From Geobacter sp. UBA6151 (GTDB lineage: Bacteria > Desulfobacterota > Desulfuromonadia > Geobacterales > Pseudopelobacteraceae): 64,000 nt of DNA. Made by a program: the position numbers and the translations under genes. The stretch is taken from the NCBI GenBank assembly GCA_002423105.1, contig DIUT01000065.1, forward strand, positions 20,986 to 84,985, in the 5' to 3' direction. The notes under the pieces were generated by a model. The model saw nothing but the letters and a program-made list of their open reading frames with translations. It did no database searches and was not told the origin of the DNA. Positions within the stretch are counted from its first letter, which is position 1; the number at the start of each line of letters is the position of its first letter. This document shows positions 35,202-42,895 of this stretch, in pieces.

Positions 35202-36110
35202 TTACCTCACGGTCAGGAGAAGGGCAAAGGCAGCCAGAGAAAGAGCCATCAGCAACACCTGCGGAATTTTCAGAAGCTTGAGGCGGGCCATGACCGACTC
35301 CACAACACCGGTCAGAATAGCCAGCAACACCATGGAGGCTATGAAACTGATCCAGCCGAGCCATCCTTGCATCGCACCGAAGGGCAGCGCCACATGCAAC
35401 ACCAGAGCACCCAGTACAAACAGCTTGAGCGACGCAGCGTACAGTATGGCGCCAAAGGCCGGACCGCTGTGATCCAGCACCATCACTTCATGGATCATGG
35501 TCAGTTCCAGGTGGGTGGTGGGATCGTCAAAGGGGATGCGACAGTTTTCCACCAGAAACAGAATGAACAGGGCAACCGCCATCAGCATCAGCGGCGCAGC
35601 TCCACTGGGCCACATGCCGCCGGATGCATAGGTCAGCGCGCCTGTAAGCGAAAGAAATCCGCTCTCACGGGCCAGCGCCACCAACACGATAAACAGCACC
35701 GGCTCCGCCAGACAGCCAAAGGTCACTTCACGGGCCGCGCCCATTCCTTCAAAACTGGAACCGGTATCCAGCGCCGCCACCGTGGTGAAGAAACGGGCAA
35801 GGGCAAAAAGGTAGGCAAACAACAGCAGATCACCGGCAAAGGAAATGGGGGAACCATGCCCGCCAAAGGGGATCATCAGCGCTGCTGTCAGCGTTGCCGC
35901 CAGGCTCACCAGGGGACCGGCCCGGAACACCCAACTGGTGGAGCTTGAAAAGACCGAGCCTTTGCGCAGTAACCGCCACAGTTCAAAGTAAGGCTGCAAC
36001 AGGGGAGGACCACATCTTCCCGCAAAGACAGCCTTGACCCGGTTGATCACCCCCAGCAGCAGCGGCGGCATGATCAGAAGCAGCAGGATATGGATCAGCG
36101 TGTCGATCAT
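35202..36110 (-). CDS. Ehr-like complex membrane subunit (HyfD/NuoH-like)
   Basis: 302 residues from the ATG at 36110; the frame is open 195 bases further upstream, but that part is Cys-rich antisense-like sequence over the next gene. About 8 TM helices. NuoH-type marks: GVINRVKAVFAGRCGPPLLQPYFELWRLLRKG near the start, AALDTGSSFEGMGAAREVTFG, and ENCRIPFDDPTTHLELTMIHEVMVLDHSG. The NuoH/HyfC-type subunit anchors the soluble arm to the membrane arm and carries the acidic residues of the proton channel entrance. It begins 7 bp after the HyfB-like gene. Confidence 0.88.
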   Translation of the reverse strand: MIDTLIHILLLLIMPPLLLGVINRVKAVFAGRCGPPLLQPYFELWRLLRKGSVFSSSTSWVFRAGPLVSLAATLTAALMIPFGGHGSPISFAGDLLLFAYLFALARFFTTVAALDTGSSFEGMGAAREVTFGCLAEPVLFIVLVALARESGFLSLTGALTYASGGMWPSGAAPLMLMAVALFILFLVENCRIPFDDPTTHLELTMIHEVMVLDHSGPAFGAILYAASLKLFVLGALVLHVALPFGAMQGWLGWISFIASMVLLAILTGVVESVMARLKLLKIPQVLLMALSLAAFALLLTVR

Positions 36111-36117
36111 GATCAAC

Positions 36118-38112
36118 TCACAATGCCCAGAGCAGCAATACAAGCAGGACGACAAAGATATACAGCATGTACAGGTGCAGTTGACCGTGCTGCAGACGCC
36201 GCAGCACCGAACTGCGTTCCTCGGACCAACGCAACAACGGCAGCAGCACAAGGTCCAACACCACCTCCGGCACATGGCTGGCAAAACTGGACGGCTTGGG
36301 GGCAAGCCCGCTGATATCGGGACGGTGACCGTGTGGCCGCAAGACCGGCGCCAAGAGGCTCACCAGTGAAGCGGCAAAGGAAGAGGCCGTGTACTGCATG
36401 CGTGGCGTCGGCGCCAGATAGCCACACCCCCAGGTCTCAGACGTGCCGCAGGGAGCCCGGCGCAGCATAAAGCGGTACACCAGCGTCAAAAGAGCCAACA
36501 ACCCCAGCAGGATGACCGCCATCAGGCTCAGCCAGCCCAAGGGGGCGGAAGTCGCCAGTGTACCGTGCGTCTCTTGCACCAGCGGATGCCAGCCGACGGC
36601 AACTTCCAGCAGCGGGGCAACGGCCAAGGGCAACAGACCGATCAGCACACACAAAAGCGCCAACAGTCCCATGGGCAGCAGCATCTGCCAACCCGGCTCA
36701 TGGGCATCCTGCTGCAACGGCTGCCGCGGTGCCCCCAGAAACACCACGCCGACCACCTTGACAAAGCAGGCCACCGCCAGTCCGCCCACCAGGGCCAGCG
36801 CCGGAATAGCCACCACCGCCAGCACCGCTGCCACGCCGCTGCCGCCCATCGCCTGCCGGAAGAGGCCCAGGTAGACCAGCAACTCACTGACAAAACCGTT
36901 TAAGGGTGGCAGGCCGCAGATGGCCGCCGCCCCCACCATGAAGAAGGCTGCCGTGCGTGGCATCACCCGCAGCAAACCGCCTGCCCGATCCATCTCGCGG
37001 CTGCCGGTGGCATGGATAACCGCCCCGGCTCCGAGAAACAAGAGCGCTTTGAAGGTGGCGTGGTTCAAGACATGCAGCAACCCTCCGGCCAGCCCCATCA
37101 GGGCAATCACGGAATTACCGGTACTGAGCCCCACCATGCCGATCCCCAGCCCCATGGCAATGATACCGATATTCTCGATGCTGTGATAGGCAAGCAGACG
37201 CTTCAGATCATGCTGTCCTAAAGCAAAGGCCACGCCGCCCACCGCCGAGATGGTGCCCAGCGCCAACACCAGTACCCCCCACCAGAGCGGAATGTTTTCA
37301 AACAGCGTAACCGTGCGAAAAATACCGTACATACCCATCTTCAGCACCACACCGGACATCAGGGCCGAGACATGGCTGGGGGCATTGGCATGGGCTGACG
37401 GAAGCCAGACATGCAACGGCATCAGACCGGCCTTGGCGCCAAAGCCAATCAGGGAAAGCACAAAAATGAGCGATGCCATTGGCGCTGCTGCCGACAGCGC
37501 ACCGGTGGCGGGAAAGGCAAATGAGCCGGTGACAACATACAAAACACCGAAAAGCGCCACCAGCAGCAGGGTACCGGTGTGGGTCGCCAGCAGGTAGAGG
37601 ATGCCGGCCTCCCGCACCGCCGCTTCCTCGTGGTCGGCCAGCATCAGGAATGCGGCGGACAAGGCCATCCCTTCCCAGGCAGCCAGAAAGAACAAGCCGT
37701 CCCGGGCCAGCAGGATAAAGGCCATGGAACCGGGCATCAGGGCATAGAGCACCGTCAGAAAACGGTCATAGCCGGTCCGGGCGGGCCGGTAACGCACCAC
37801 GTAGAGAGCGCCGCAGGCTGCAATCAGAAATACCGGCAGCAAAAACAGACAGGAGAGTGGATCAAGGACGAGACGTGCCGGACCAAAGGGGAGGCCCCAG
37901 AAAAGCAGCCAACTGCCGGGTGGACTGAATGCGGCGACAAGTGCGGCAGGGATGCCGACCAGGGCCGCTAGCACTGAGAGCGCGGCGGCAAGCCGCTGCC
38001 CGGCAGCAGCGGTGGTACAAAGAAGCCCCGGCACTCCTGCAAGCAACAGCAGCAGCGCCGAGGCAACAACAACGTTTGAGGCGTCAAAAGAAAGGCTTCC
38101 GGTCAGGGTCAT
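36118..38112 (-). CDS. Ehr-like complex membrane subunit (HyfB/NuoL-like)
   Basis: 664 residues from the ATG at 38112 (AAGG upstream; an earlier in-frame start lacks a site). About 15-16 TM helices. NuoL-type core: GFGAKAGLMPLHVWLPSAHANAPSHVSALMSGVVLKMGMYG with the channel Lys, then LLAYHSIENIGIIAMGLGIGM and HVLNHATFKALLFLGAGAVIH. First gene of the operon and largest proton-pumping subunit. The C-terminal 100 residues continue as membrane segments into the HyfD-like gene region. Probable order: HyfB, HyfD/C, HyfE, HyfF, HyfG, HyfI-like. Confidence 0.88.
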   Translation of the reverse strand: MTLTGSLSFDASNVVVASALLLLLAGVPGLLCTTAAAGQRLAAALSVLAALVGIPAALVAAFSPPGSWLLFWGLPFGPARLVLDPLSCLFLLPVFLIAACGALYVVRYRPARTGYDRFLTVLYALMPGSMAFILLARDGLFFLAAWEGMALSAAFLMLADHEEAAVREAGILYLLATHTGTLLLVALFGVLYVVTGSFAFPATGALSAAAPMASLIFVLSLIGFGAKAGLMPLHVWLPSAHANAPSHVSALMSGVVLKMGMYGIFRTVTLFENIPLWWGVLVLALGTISAVGGVAFALGQHDLKRLLAYHSIENIGIIAMGLGIGMVGLSTGNSVIALMGLAGGLLHVLNHATFKALLFLGAGAVIHATGSREMDRAGGLLRVMPRTAAFFMVGAAAICGLPPLNGFVSELLVYLGLFRQAMGGSGVAAVLAVVAIPALALVGGLAVACFVKVVGVVFLGAPRQPLQQDAHEPGWQMLLPMGLLALLCVLIGLLPLAVAPLLEVAVGWHPLVQETHGTLATSAPLGWLSLMAVILLGLLALLTLVYRFMLRRAPCGTSETWGCGYLAPTPRMQYTASSFAASLVSLLAPVLRPHGHRPDISGLAPKPSSFASHVPEVVLDLVLLPLLRWSEERSSVLRRLQHGQLHLYMLYIFVVLLVLLLWAL

Positions 38113-38210
38113 GGTACCTTTTCCAGCATAATCTTGCCAAGAGTCAACCAGCACGACACCGTATACAAGCTGATTCTCTACTCCCCTACCTTTAGGAATG
38201 CAAGCAGAAA

Positions 38211-39128
38211 TTAAACGATGTTTCTGTTTCCACCCTGCTCCTCTCTGAGCTGACAGCTACCCACCCAGTGATTGGCAAATTGCAGCGCTATTCTGCCGCT
38301 GTTGTCCCCCTTCTGGCGGCACCAGAGAATCGCTGCCCTGCGGGCGTCCTCATCCCAGCGCAGATCAGCGCCGATCTTCCGGGCAAGCCGTTCAACCCAT
38401 TGCCGGGCCACCTCCAGGAACTGCTCCTGGTTAAAGGGATGAAAACCAACCCACAGCCCGAAACGGCCGGACAGGGAGATCTTCTCCTCCACCGCCTCGC
38501 CATGGTGAATCTCGTTGTTGACCAGCATCGCCCCCCGATTATCCGACTCGTACTCCGGCAACAGGTGGCGGCGGTTGGACGTCACATAGATCAGCACATT
38601 TTCCGGCGGCGCATAGACTGATCCGTCCAGGGCGCTTTTCAACATCTTGTAGCTGGACTCACCGGTCTCGAAGGAGACGTCGTCGGAAAACAGCAAAAAA
38701 CGGTACGGCTGGCCCTTGATGGCGTCAACAATGGCAGGAAGATGCACAAGATCATCCTTGTCCACCTGGATCACCCGTAATCCCTCTGGCGCATAGCGGT
38801 GCAGGAGCGCCCGCACCAGAGAGGATTTGCCGGTGCCCCGCGTTCCCCAGAGCAGGGTGTTGTTGGCCGGCAGACCAGCAAGAAACTGACGGGTATTGCC
38901 TTCCACCACCTGTTTCTGCTCATCAATACCCAAAAGATCGTCCAGATGCATGGACTCTATCTCCGGCACCGGTTCCAGAAAACCGCTGCCTCCCCGTCGC
39001 CGCCAGTTGGCGGCATGTACCTCAGCCCAGTCAATACGCGGCACCGGTTTCGGCAAAATCTGCTCCACCGCATCCAGCACCCGCTTCAGTTGCTCCATCA
39101 TCTCTTTATCAACGGTGATTGACGGCAT
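38211..39128 (-). CDS. DUF815-family AAA+ ATPase
   Basis: 305 residues. DUF815 features: LDDLLGIDEQKQVVEGNTRQFLAGLPANNTLLWGTRGTGKSSLVRALL with the P-loop GTRGTGKSS near 95-103; LLFSDDVSFETGESSYKMLKSALDGS as the Walker B region; VLIYVTSNRRHLLPEY as sensor 1. The family appears to be a stand-alone AAA+ protein of unknown target found across many bacteria, often beside tRNA-modification genes, as here (Dus follows 11 bp downstream). GGAGTGG precedes the ATG. Target unknown. Confidence 0.85.
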   Translation of the reverse strand: MPSITVDKEMMEQLKRVLDAVEQILPKPVPRIDWAEVHAANWRRRGGSGFLEPVPEIESMHLDDLLGIDEQKQVVEGNTRQFLAGLPANNTLLWGTRGTGKSSLVRALLHRYAPEGLRVIQVDKDDLVHLPAIVDAIKGQPYRFLLFSDDVSFETGESSYKMLKSALDGSVYAPPENVLIYVTSNRRHLLPEYESDNRGAMLVNNEIHHGEAVEEKISLSGRFGLWVGFHPFNQEQFLEVARQWVERLARKIGADLRWDEDARRAAILWCRQKGDNSGRIALQFANHWVGSCQLREEQGGNRNIV

Positions 39129-39139
39129 CTGTCCACTCC

Positions 39140-40117
39140 TTAACCAAATTCTTCCAGCACTGCGGCAAACTGACGTATCGTGCGGGATTTTTTCAAGCTT
39201 TTACGCTGTTTCGCAAAATCCGGATCATCCATGGTGGCCAGCACCCCTTTAACCTTGCCCAACACCTGCTGTTCCCCGCAGAAGACCGTTTGGTACAGTT
39301 GCACTAGATCCGTCAGATACTGGCGCAGCATGGCAGCCCGCTCGTCACGCCCCGGTTCTTCCGCAACCATACCGCGCAAACGCTGAAACAACAGCGGATC
39401 GGCCAACGCCCCCCGGCCCAGCATCAAACCGGCGGCGCCGGTCTGCGCAAGCACCCGTTCGCCATCCCGGGCGGTACGGATATCGCCATTGGCGATTACC
39501 GGCAAAGCGGTTTCCCGCACCACGCGGCAGGTAACCCCATGGTCCGCTTGTCCGTCATACTCCTGGACCACCGTGCGGGGATGCAATACCAGAAAATCAA
39601 CACCAGCGGACTCAAAGAGGGGCAACAGGAAAAATATCTGGGCAGGGTCATCGTAGCCGGAACGCAGCTTGATGGAAAAACTGCCGGTGATGACTTCACG
39701 CAGGGCAGGGAGCAACTCCTGCAGCAACTCGGGACAACGCAGCATCCCCCCGCCGGTCAACCCGCTGGTCATCCTGCCGAAGGGACAGCCCAGATTGAGG
39801 TTGATATGAGCAGCCCCGCTCTCCTGGGCAATCCGGGCTGCGGAGACCAGCGCCTCCACACCGTGGCCGATCAGTTGCACCACCAGGGGAATCCCCTGTT
39901 CAACTGCGGCGATTTCCCGCAGATCCGATGGGGAAAGCCGCTTAAGGGTATCACCCGGAGCAACCCGCATGAATTCCGTAAAAAGCGTATCAGGATGCAC
40001 CCAGCGGGCAAACAGAGAGCGTAGCGCACGGTTGGTAAGCCCCTGCATCGGCGCCAGCATCAAAGGCAAGGCGCCGGAGGACCAGGGAAGTTTGGAAGAG
40101 CATAGAGGGGAGGACAT
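39140..40117 (-). CDS. tRNA-dihydrouridine synthase family protein
   Basis: 325 residues. The FMN-binding TIM barrel has LMLAPMQGLTNRALRSLF at the start, NLNLGCPFGRMTSGLTGGGML with the catalytic Cys near 112, KLRSGYDD, FLVLHPRTVVQEYDG and PVIANGDIRTARDGE. The family reduces uridine to dihydrouridine in tRNA with NADPH. The D.K.R residues and the GDI loop are present. No Shine-Dalgarno site is visible before the ATG at 40117; the next in-frame ATG is 19 codons on (MLAPMQG), so the true start could be later. The subgroup (DusA/B/C) cannot be fixed by eye. Confidence 0.88.
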   Translation of the reverse strand: MSSPLCSSKLPWSSGALPLMLAPMQGLTNRALRSLFARWVHPDTLFTEFMRVAPGDTLKRLSPSDLREIAAVEQGIPLVVQLIGHGVEALVSAARIAQESGAAHINLNLGCPFGRMTSGLTGGGMLRCPELLQELLPALREVITGSFSIKLRSGYDDPAQIFFLLPLFESAGVDFLVLHPRTVVQEYDGQADHGVTCRVVRETALPVIANGDIRTARDGERVLAQTGAAGLMLGRGALADPLLFQRLRGMVAEEPGRDERAAMLRQYLTDLVQLYQTVFCGEQQVLGKVKGVLATMDDPDFAKQRKSLKKSRTIRQFAAVLEEFG

Positions 40118-40142
40118 AATTGTTGAAGGCAGTTACACACAA

Positions 40143-40199
40143 AAACACAGAGAGCACAGAAAATCATGACCTGGTCATGTTCTCTGTGCCTCTGTGTTT
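40143..40199. repeat. Imperfect inverted repeat between slyD-type and dus genes
   Basis: The centre CATGACC-T-GGTCATG (40165-40179) is a perfect 7-bp stem. The arms continue imperfectly as ACACAGAGAGCACAGA on the left and TCTCTGTGCCTCTGTGT on the right. The core CTCTGTGCCTCTGTG recalls a dispersed intergenic repeat frequent in Geobacter-type genomes. It lies 8 bp beyond the SlyD-type stop codon and 26 bp before the dus ATG, so it may act as a terminator-like hairpin. Confidence 0.6.
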
Positions 40200-40207
40200 C
40201 AGCGTGG

Positions 40208-40687
40208 TTATAGAATTTCCACCAGTTCCACTTCGTAGGTCAGATCCTCACCAGCCAGGGGGTGGTTAGCGTCAAAGGTTACACTGGTTTCGGTAACATC
40301 AACAATGGTTACCTCAACTTCTTCGTCATCATCGCCGGTCAGCACCATCTCCATGCCCATCTCCGGAATCAGGTCTTCAGGCAGCAAATGCTTTTCCACG
40401 GTAAAGACCGCTTCGGTTTCATATTCGCCGAATCCTTCTGCCGCAGGAACCAGCACCGTTTTGGTTTCCCCCGGAACCATACCGATCAGGGCAGTTTCCA
40501 CGGTCGGGAAGAAATCCTCTTCACCGATCACCAGTTCCATCGGACCGCTTTCGCAGCAATCATCATCCTCGCAGCCTTCATCATTACAGCAATCCGCATC
40601 CTCCAGCGTCGTCTCGAAAATGCTGCCATCTTCCAGTTTACCGGTGAAATTGATCCGTACCCGGTCCCCTTTTTGTGCCTGTGCCAT
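40208..40687 (-). CDS. SlyD-type FKBP peptidyl-prolyl isomerase with Cys-rich insert
   Basis: 159 residues from the ATG at 40687 (AAAGG upstream; the frame is open 37 codons further without a site). FKBP core: GDRVRINFTGKLEDGSIFETT at 7-27, GPMELVIGEEDFFPTVETALIGMVPGE after the insert, and the chaperone 'insert-in-flap' domain (VLVPAAEGFGEY...FDANHPLAGEDLTYEVEL). Residues 31-46 are an acidic insert with five Cys (33, 34, 39, 44, 45), ADCCNDEGCEDDDCCE, not present in ordinary SlyD; it may bind Ni2+ or Zn2+ in place of the missing His-rich C-tail. Roles in family: prolyl isomerisation and metal delivery to hydrogenase. Confidence 0.88.
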   Translation of the reverse strand: MAQAQKGDRVRINFTGKLEDGSIFETTLEDADCCNDEGCEDDDCCESGPMELVIGEEDFFPTVETALIGMVPGETKTVLVPAAEGFGEYETEAVFTVEKHLLPEDLIPEMGMEMVLTGDDDEEVEVTIVDVTETSVTFDANHPLAGEDLTYEVELVEIL

Positions 40688-40800
40688 GTCAAACCTTTCT
40701 GTGCGCTTAAGCGTCTTCAAATTTTCAGCTGTATGGTACGGGGAATCGAGGTCGTACGTCCAGCAAAATAAGTCATACCGGTTCAAGACGTCTGCCAACG

Positions 40801-40927
40801 GAAACAGACAACGTGAAAGGCCCGCAATTTTTCGCGGGCCCAGGTCTTCACGTTTCCTGTTTCACAGGAGGTTCCGGCAACCTTGTGGCTCCGGACAGGT
40901 GGTTACAAAAGTATGTTCGCTGATCAT
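40801..40927 (-). ncRNA. Candidate structured leader/RNA with mini-ORF upstream of the SlyD-type gene
   Basis: On the minus strand three hairpins follow one another. A (40896-40871): stem GTCCGG/CCGGAAC plus AGCC-ACAA-GGTT inner pairs. B (40868-40856): CCTGT-GAA-ACAGG. C (40854-40810): AACGTGAA/TTCACGTT around GGCCCGC/GCGGGCC. GAAACAG (40801-40807) can also pair with CTGTTTC (40857-40863), which would break hairpin B, so two mutually exclusive folds exist. A 21-codon frame, MISEHTFVTTCPEPQGCRNLL, runs 40927-40862 and its stop codon falls in hairpin B. Together these suggest an attenuator-like leader or a stable small RNA (6S-like length); no promoter is clear. G-U pairs in A favour the minus strand. 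Confidence 0.45.
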
Positions 40928-41015
40928 ATCTTCGATGCGTCCTCACCTTTCCTGCTGCGTCGTTCTGGTGCCTTTTTGCTTTCCGGTGAGCTCAACCGTT
41001 AAATATAGTATCGTC

Positions 41016-41045
41016 AAAAACAGGACTATATTCCAGTCTGTTTTT
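41016..41045. terminator. Bidirectional intrinsic terminator
   Basis: AAAAACAG-(GACT)...(AGTC)-TGTTTTT forms a hairpin (arms 41016-41027 and 41034-41045) with T-runs on both strands. On the minus strand it lies about 50 bp beyond the stop of the Pro-rich gene (41093) and ends that transcript. On the plus strand a long T-run (to 41055) follows, so rightward transcripts would also stop here. The 405-bp stretch from 40688 to 41092 holds this, the structured region above, and no protein gene. Confidence 0.65.
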
Positions 41046-41092
41046 TATTTTTTTTATGGCGTATACTTTTTCTTTCCGGCCACTGATCATCC

Positions 41093-41782
41093 TTAACGTA
41101 TGATGATCCGCAGATTACGCAGACTGACCTTGTAGTTACCCGACACCGTAACAAACCCTTTGTACAAATCAGACATGTCAGTGATACGAGCCAGGAACCA
41201 ACCGCCGCCACGGGCACGATCCTTTTTGAGCGGAGCGTTATACACACCATTTGCGTGATTGTCGTTGAAGGCAATCACTTGCAACCCCAATCGAAGCTCG
41301 CCCTGTTCAGCAATCCTGGTCCGCCAGTAGTGGCTGGTCCAGTAATTCCTGCCATCCTTTATCTTCATGAACTCCGCTTCACCCTTGGTATTACCGCTGG
41401 GCGCGACAACCATCTTTGCCAGTTCTACCCATATCCAGGTGCGGTTATCCAAACCATGATGTTGCACAAAAAAGTCATCCTGCTGGATGTAATGATCATC
41501 ATCCTGCCCAGGTGGCAACTGCGGTCTGGGTTGCGGTGCAACAGGCGGAGCCTCGGCACGGGGGGGCGGTGACGGTGATGGAACAAACTTGTCAACTTCC
41601 GGCTGTGGAGCAGGTTTTGACGGTGCAGGTTTCGGCGCCTTTTTAGGCGGTGCAGCCTCCTGCCCCAAATCGTACACCTGTGGTGTCAGCAGTTCCAGCT
41701 CTTCACTGCCTGCAATAGAAACAATAGCGGCACACAAGGCTGTACAGAGAGCAAAGCCCAACAACGTACACGGTCTGTTCAT
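41093..41782 (-). CDS. Proline-rich exported protein, function unknown
   Basis: 229 residues from the ATG at 41782 (GGAGGA 6 bases upstream). The signal peptide is about 1-25 (LLGFALCTALCAAIVSIAG). A Pro/Ala-rich linker (about 40-90: PPKKAPKPAPSKPAPQPEVDKF...) is followed by a compact C-terminal domain of about 130 residues rich in aromatic residues (DRTWIWVELAKMVVAPSGN-like, NYWTSHYWRTRIAEQGELRLGLQVIAFNDN), ending SGNYKVSLRNLRIIIR. It resembles no family I can name. The linker suggests it spans the periplasm. It is transcribed behind the PilT-type gene by 25 bp, so a link to pili or motility is possible. Confidence 0.6.
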   Translation of the reverse strand: MNRPCTLLGFALCTALCAAIVSIAGSEELELLTPQVYDLGQEAAPPKKAPKPAPSKPAPQPEVDKFVPSPSPPPRAEAPPVAPQPRPQLPPGQDDDHYIQQDDFFVQHHGLDNRTWIWVELAKMVVAPSGNTKGEAEFMKIKDGRNYWTSHYWRTRIAEQGELRLGLQVIAFNDNHANGVYNAPLKKDRARGGGWFLARITDMSDLYKGFVTVSGNYKVSLRNLRIIIR

Positions 41783-41807
41783 GGATAGTCCTCCTTCTTT
41801 GGCCGGT

Positions 41808-42878
41808 TTACTCGCCAAAGGTCAGTTTCCGCTCCAGGTCCATGGAACGGGTAATACGCTTTGCCTGTTCAAAGGTGATCAGTTCCTGCTGGCAGAGTTG
41901 CACCAGATGCTGGTCCAATGACTGCATCTGGTACTGGTTACGCCCATTCTCTATATGCTTTTCGATCTCGTCAAAACGCCCTTCCCGGATACAGGCCTGA
42001 ATTGTAGTGGTAGTACGCATGATCTCCACCACGGGCAGCACTTTCTCACCGGTTTTGTCATTTATCAATCTTAATGAAACTGTTGCCACCAGAATATCGG
42101 CAAGCCGTTGACGGATCACCTCCTGGGAATCTGGCGGGAAATGCCCCACCAGCCGGTTGATGGTGGAGGCCGCACTCTGGGTATGCAGGGTGGAAAAGAC
42201 CAGATGCCCGGTCTCTGCCGCCTTGATGCAGGAATCAATGGTCTCCAGATCCCGCATCTCTCCCACCATGATCACATCCGGGTCCATCCGCATGGCTGCC
42301 CGCAAAGCTGCACTGAAGCTGCCGGTATCGATCCCCACTTCACGCTGGATGATGCAGCTTTTTTCCGATGTGAACAGGAATTCCACCGGATCTTCGATGG
42401 TAATGATATTGAAATTGTCATTTTTGTTGATGAATTGCAGCATGGAGGCCAGGGTTGTCGACTTGCCGTTGCCGGTTGGTCCGGTTACCAGGATCAGGCC
42501 GTTGGGCGCCCGGCAGATATCTCCCAGCACCGGCGGCAGGTTCAGATCCTGAAACTGCGCTATGGTGGGTGGAATAACGCGCATCACGATCCCCACAGCC
42601 CCCCGCTGTTTGAAGATGCTCACCCTGAAGCGCCCCCCGTTCTGTAAGGCGTATGCGGCATCCAGTTCTTTCAGATCATCGGGAAACGGGCGATTGCTCT
42701 GGGCAAGCACCGTTGTGGCGATGAACTCAGTATCCTGGGCCGTCAAAGGCGGCAGTTTTGATCTGATCAACTGCCCATGGGCACGGAAGAACGGCGGATT
42801 GTCCACCTCGAAATGCAGGTCCGAAACCCGTTTTTGGAAGGCAATCTCCAGAATCTGGTTCAGACGGTTCATATCCAT
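41808..42878 (-). CDS. PilT/PilU-type twitching ATPase
   Basis: 356 residues. Type IV pilus retraction-type ATPase marks: DLHFEVDNPPFFRAHGQL at 17-34 (N-domain), GPTGNGKSTTLASML Walker A near 130, Asp box TIEDPVEFLFTSEKSCIIQREVG, Walker B ALRAAMRMDPDVIMVGEMRD, and AAETGHLVFSTLHTQSAASTINRL. The HVSDIH-type C-end is replaced by IRQRLADILVATVSLRL. PilT/PilU drive pilus retraction; the ending without the AIRNLI motif suggests PilU-like rather than PilT. GAGGGAC stands before the ATG. It sits downstream of the DUF4388 gene (17 bp gap). Confidence 0.9.
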   Translation of the reverse strand: MDMNRLNQILEIAFQKRVSDLHFEVDNPPFFRAHGQLIRSKLPPLTAQDTEFIATTVLAQSNRPFPDDLKELDAAYALQNGGRFRVSIFKQRGAVGIVMRVIPPTIAQFQDLNLPPVLGDICRAPNGLILVTGPTGNGKSTTLASMLQFINKNDNFNIITIEDPVEFLFTSEKSCIIQREVGIDTGSFSAALRAAMRMDPDVIMVGEMRDLETIDSCIKAAETGHLVFSTLHTQSAASTINRLVGHFPPDSQEVIRQRLADILVATVSLRLINDKTGEKVLPVVEIMRTTTTIQACIREGRFDEIEKHIENGRNQYQMQSLDQHLVQLCQQELITFEQAKRITRSMDLERKLTFGE

Positions 42879-42895
42879 GGCAGTCCCTCCCTCAT

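Noticed and set aside
40862..40927. UGA recoding (selenocysteine) in the mini-ORF
   Set aside because: Reading through UGA gives a Lys/Arg-rich stretch without family match, and the hairpin close to the stop is better explained as leader structure. selA elsewhere in the window is not evidence for this.
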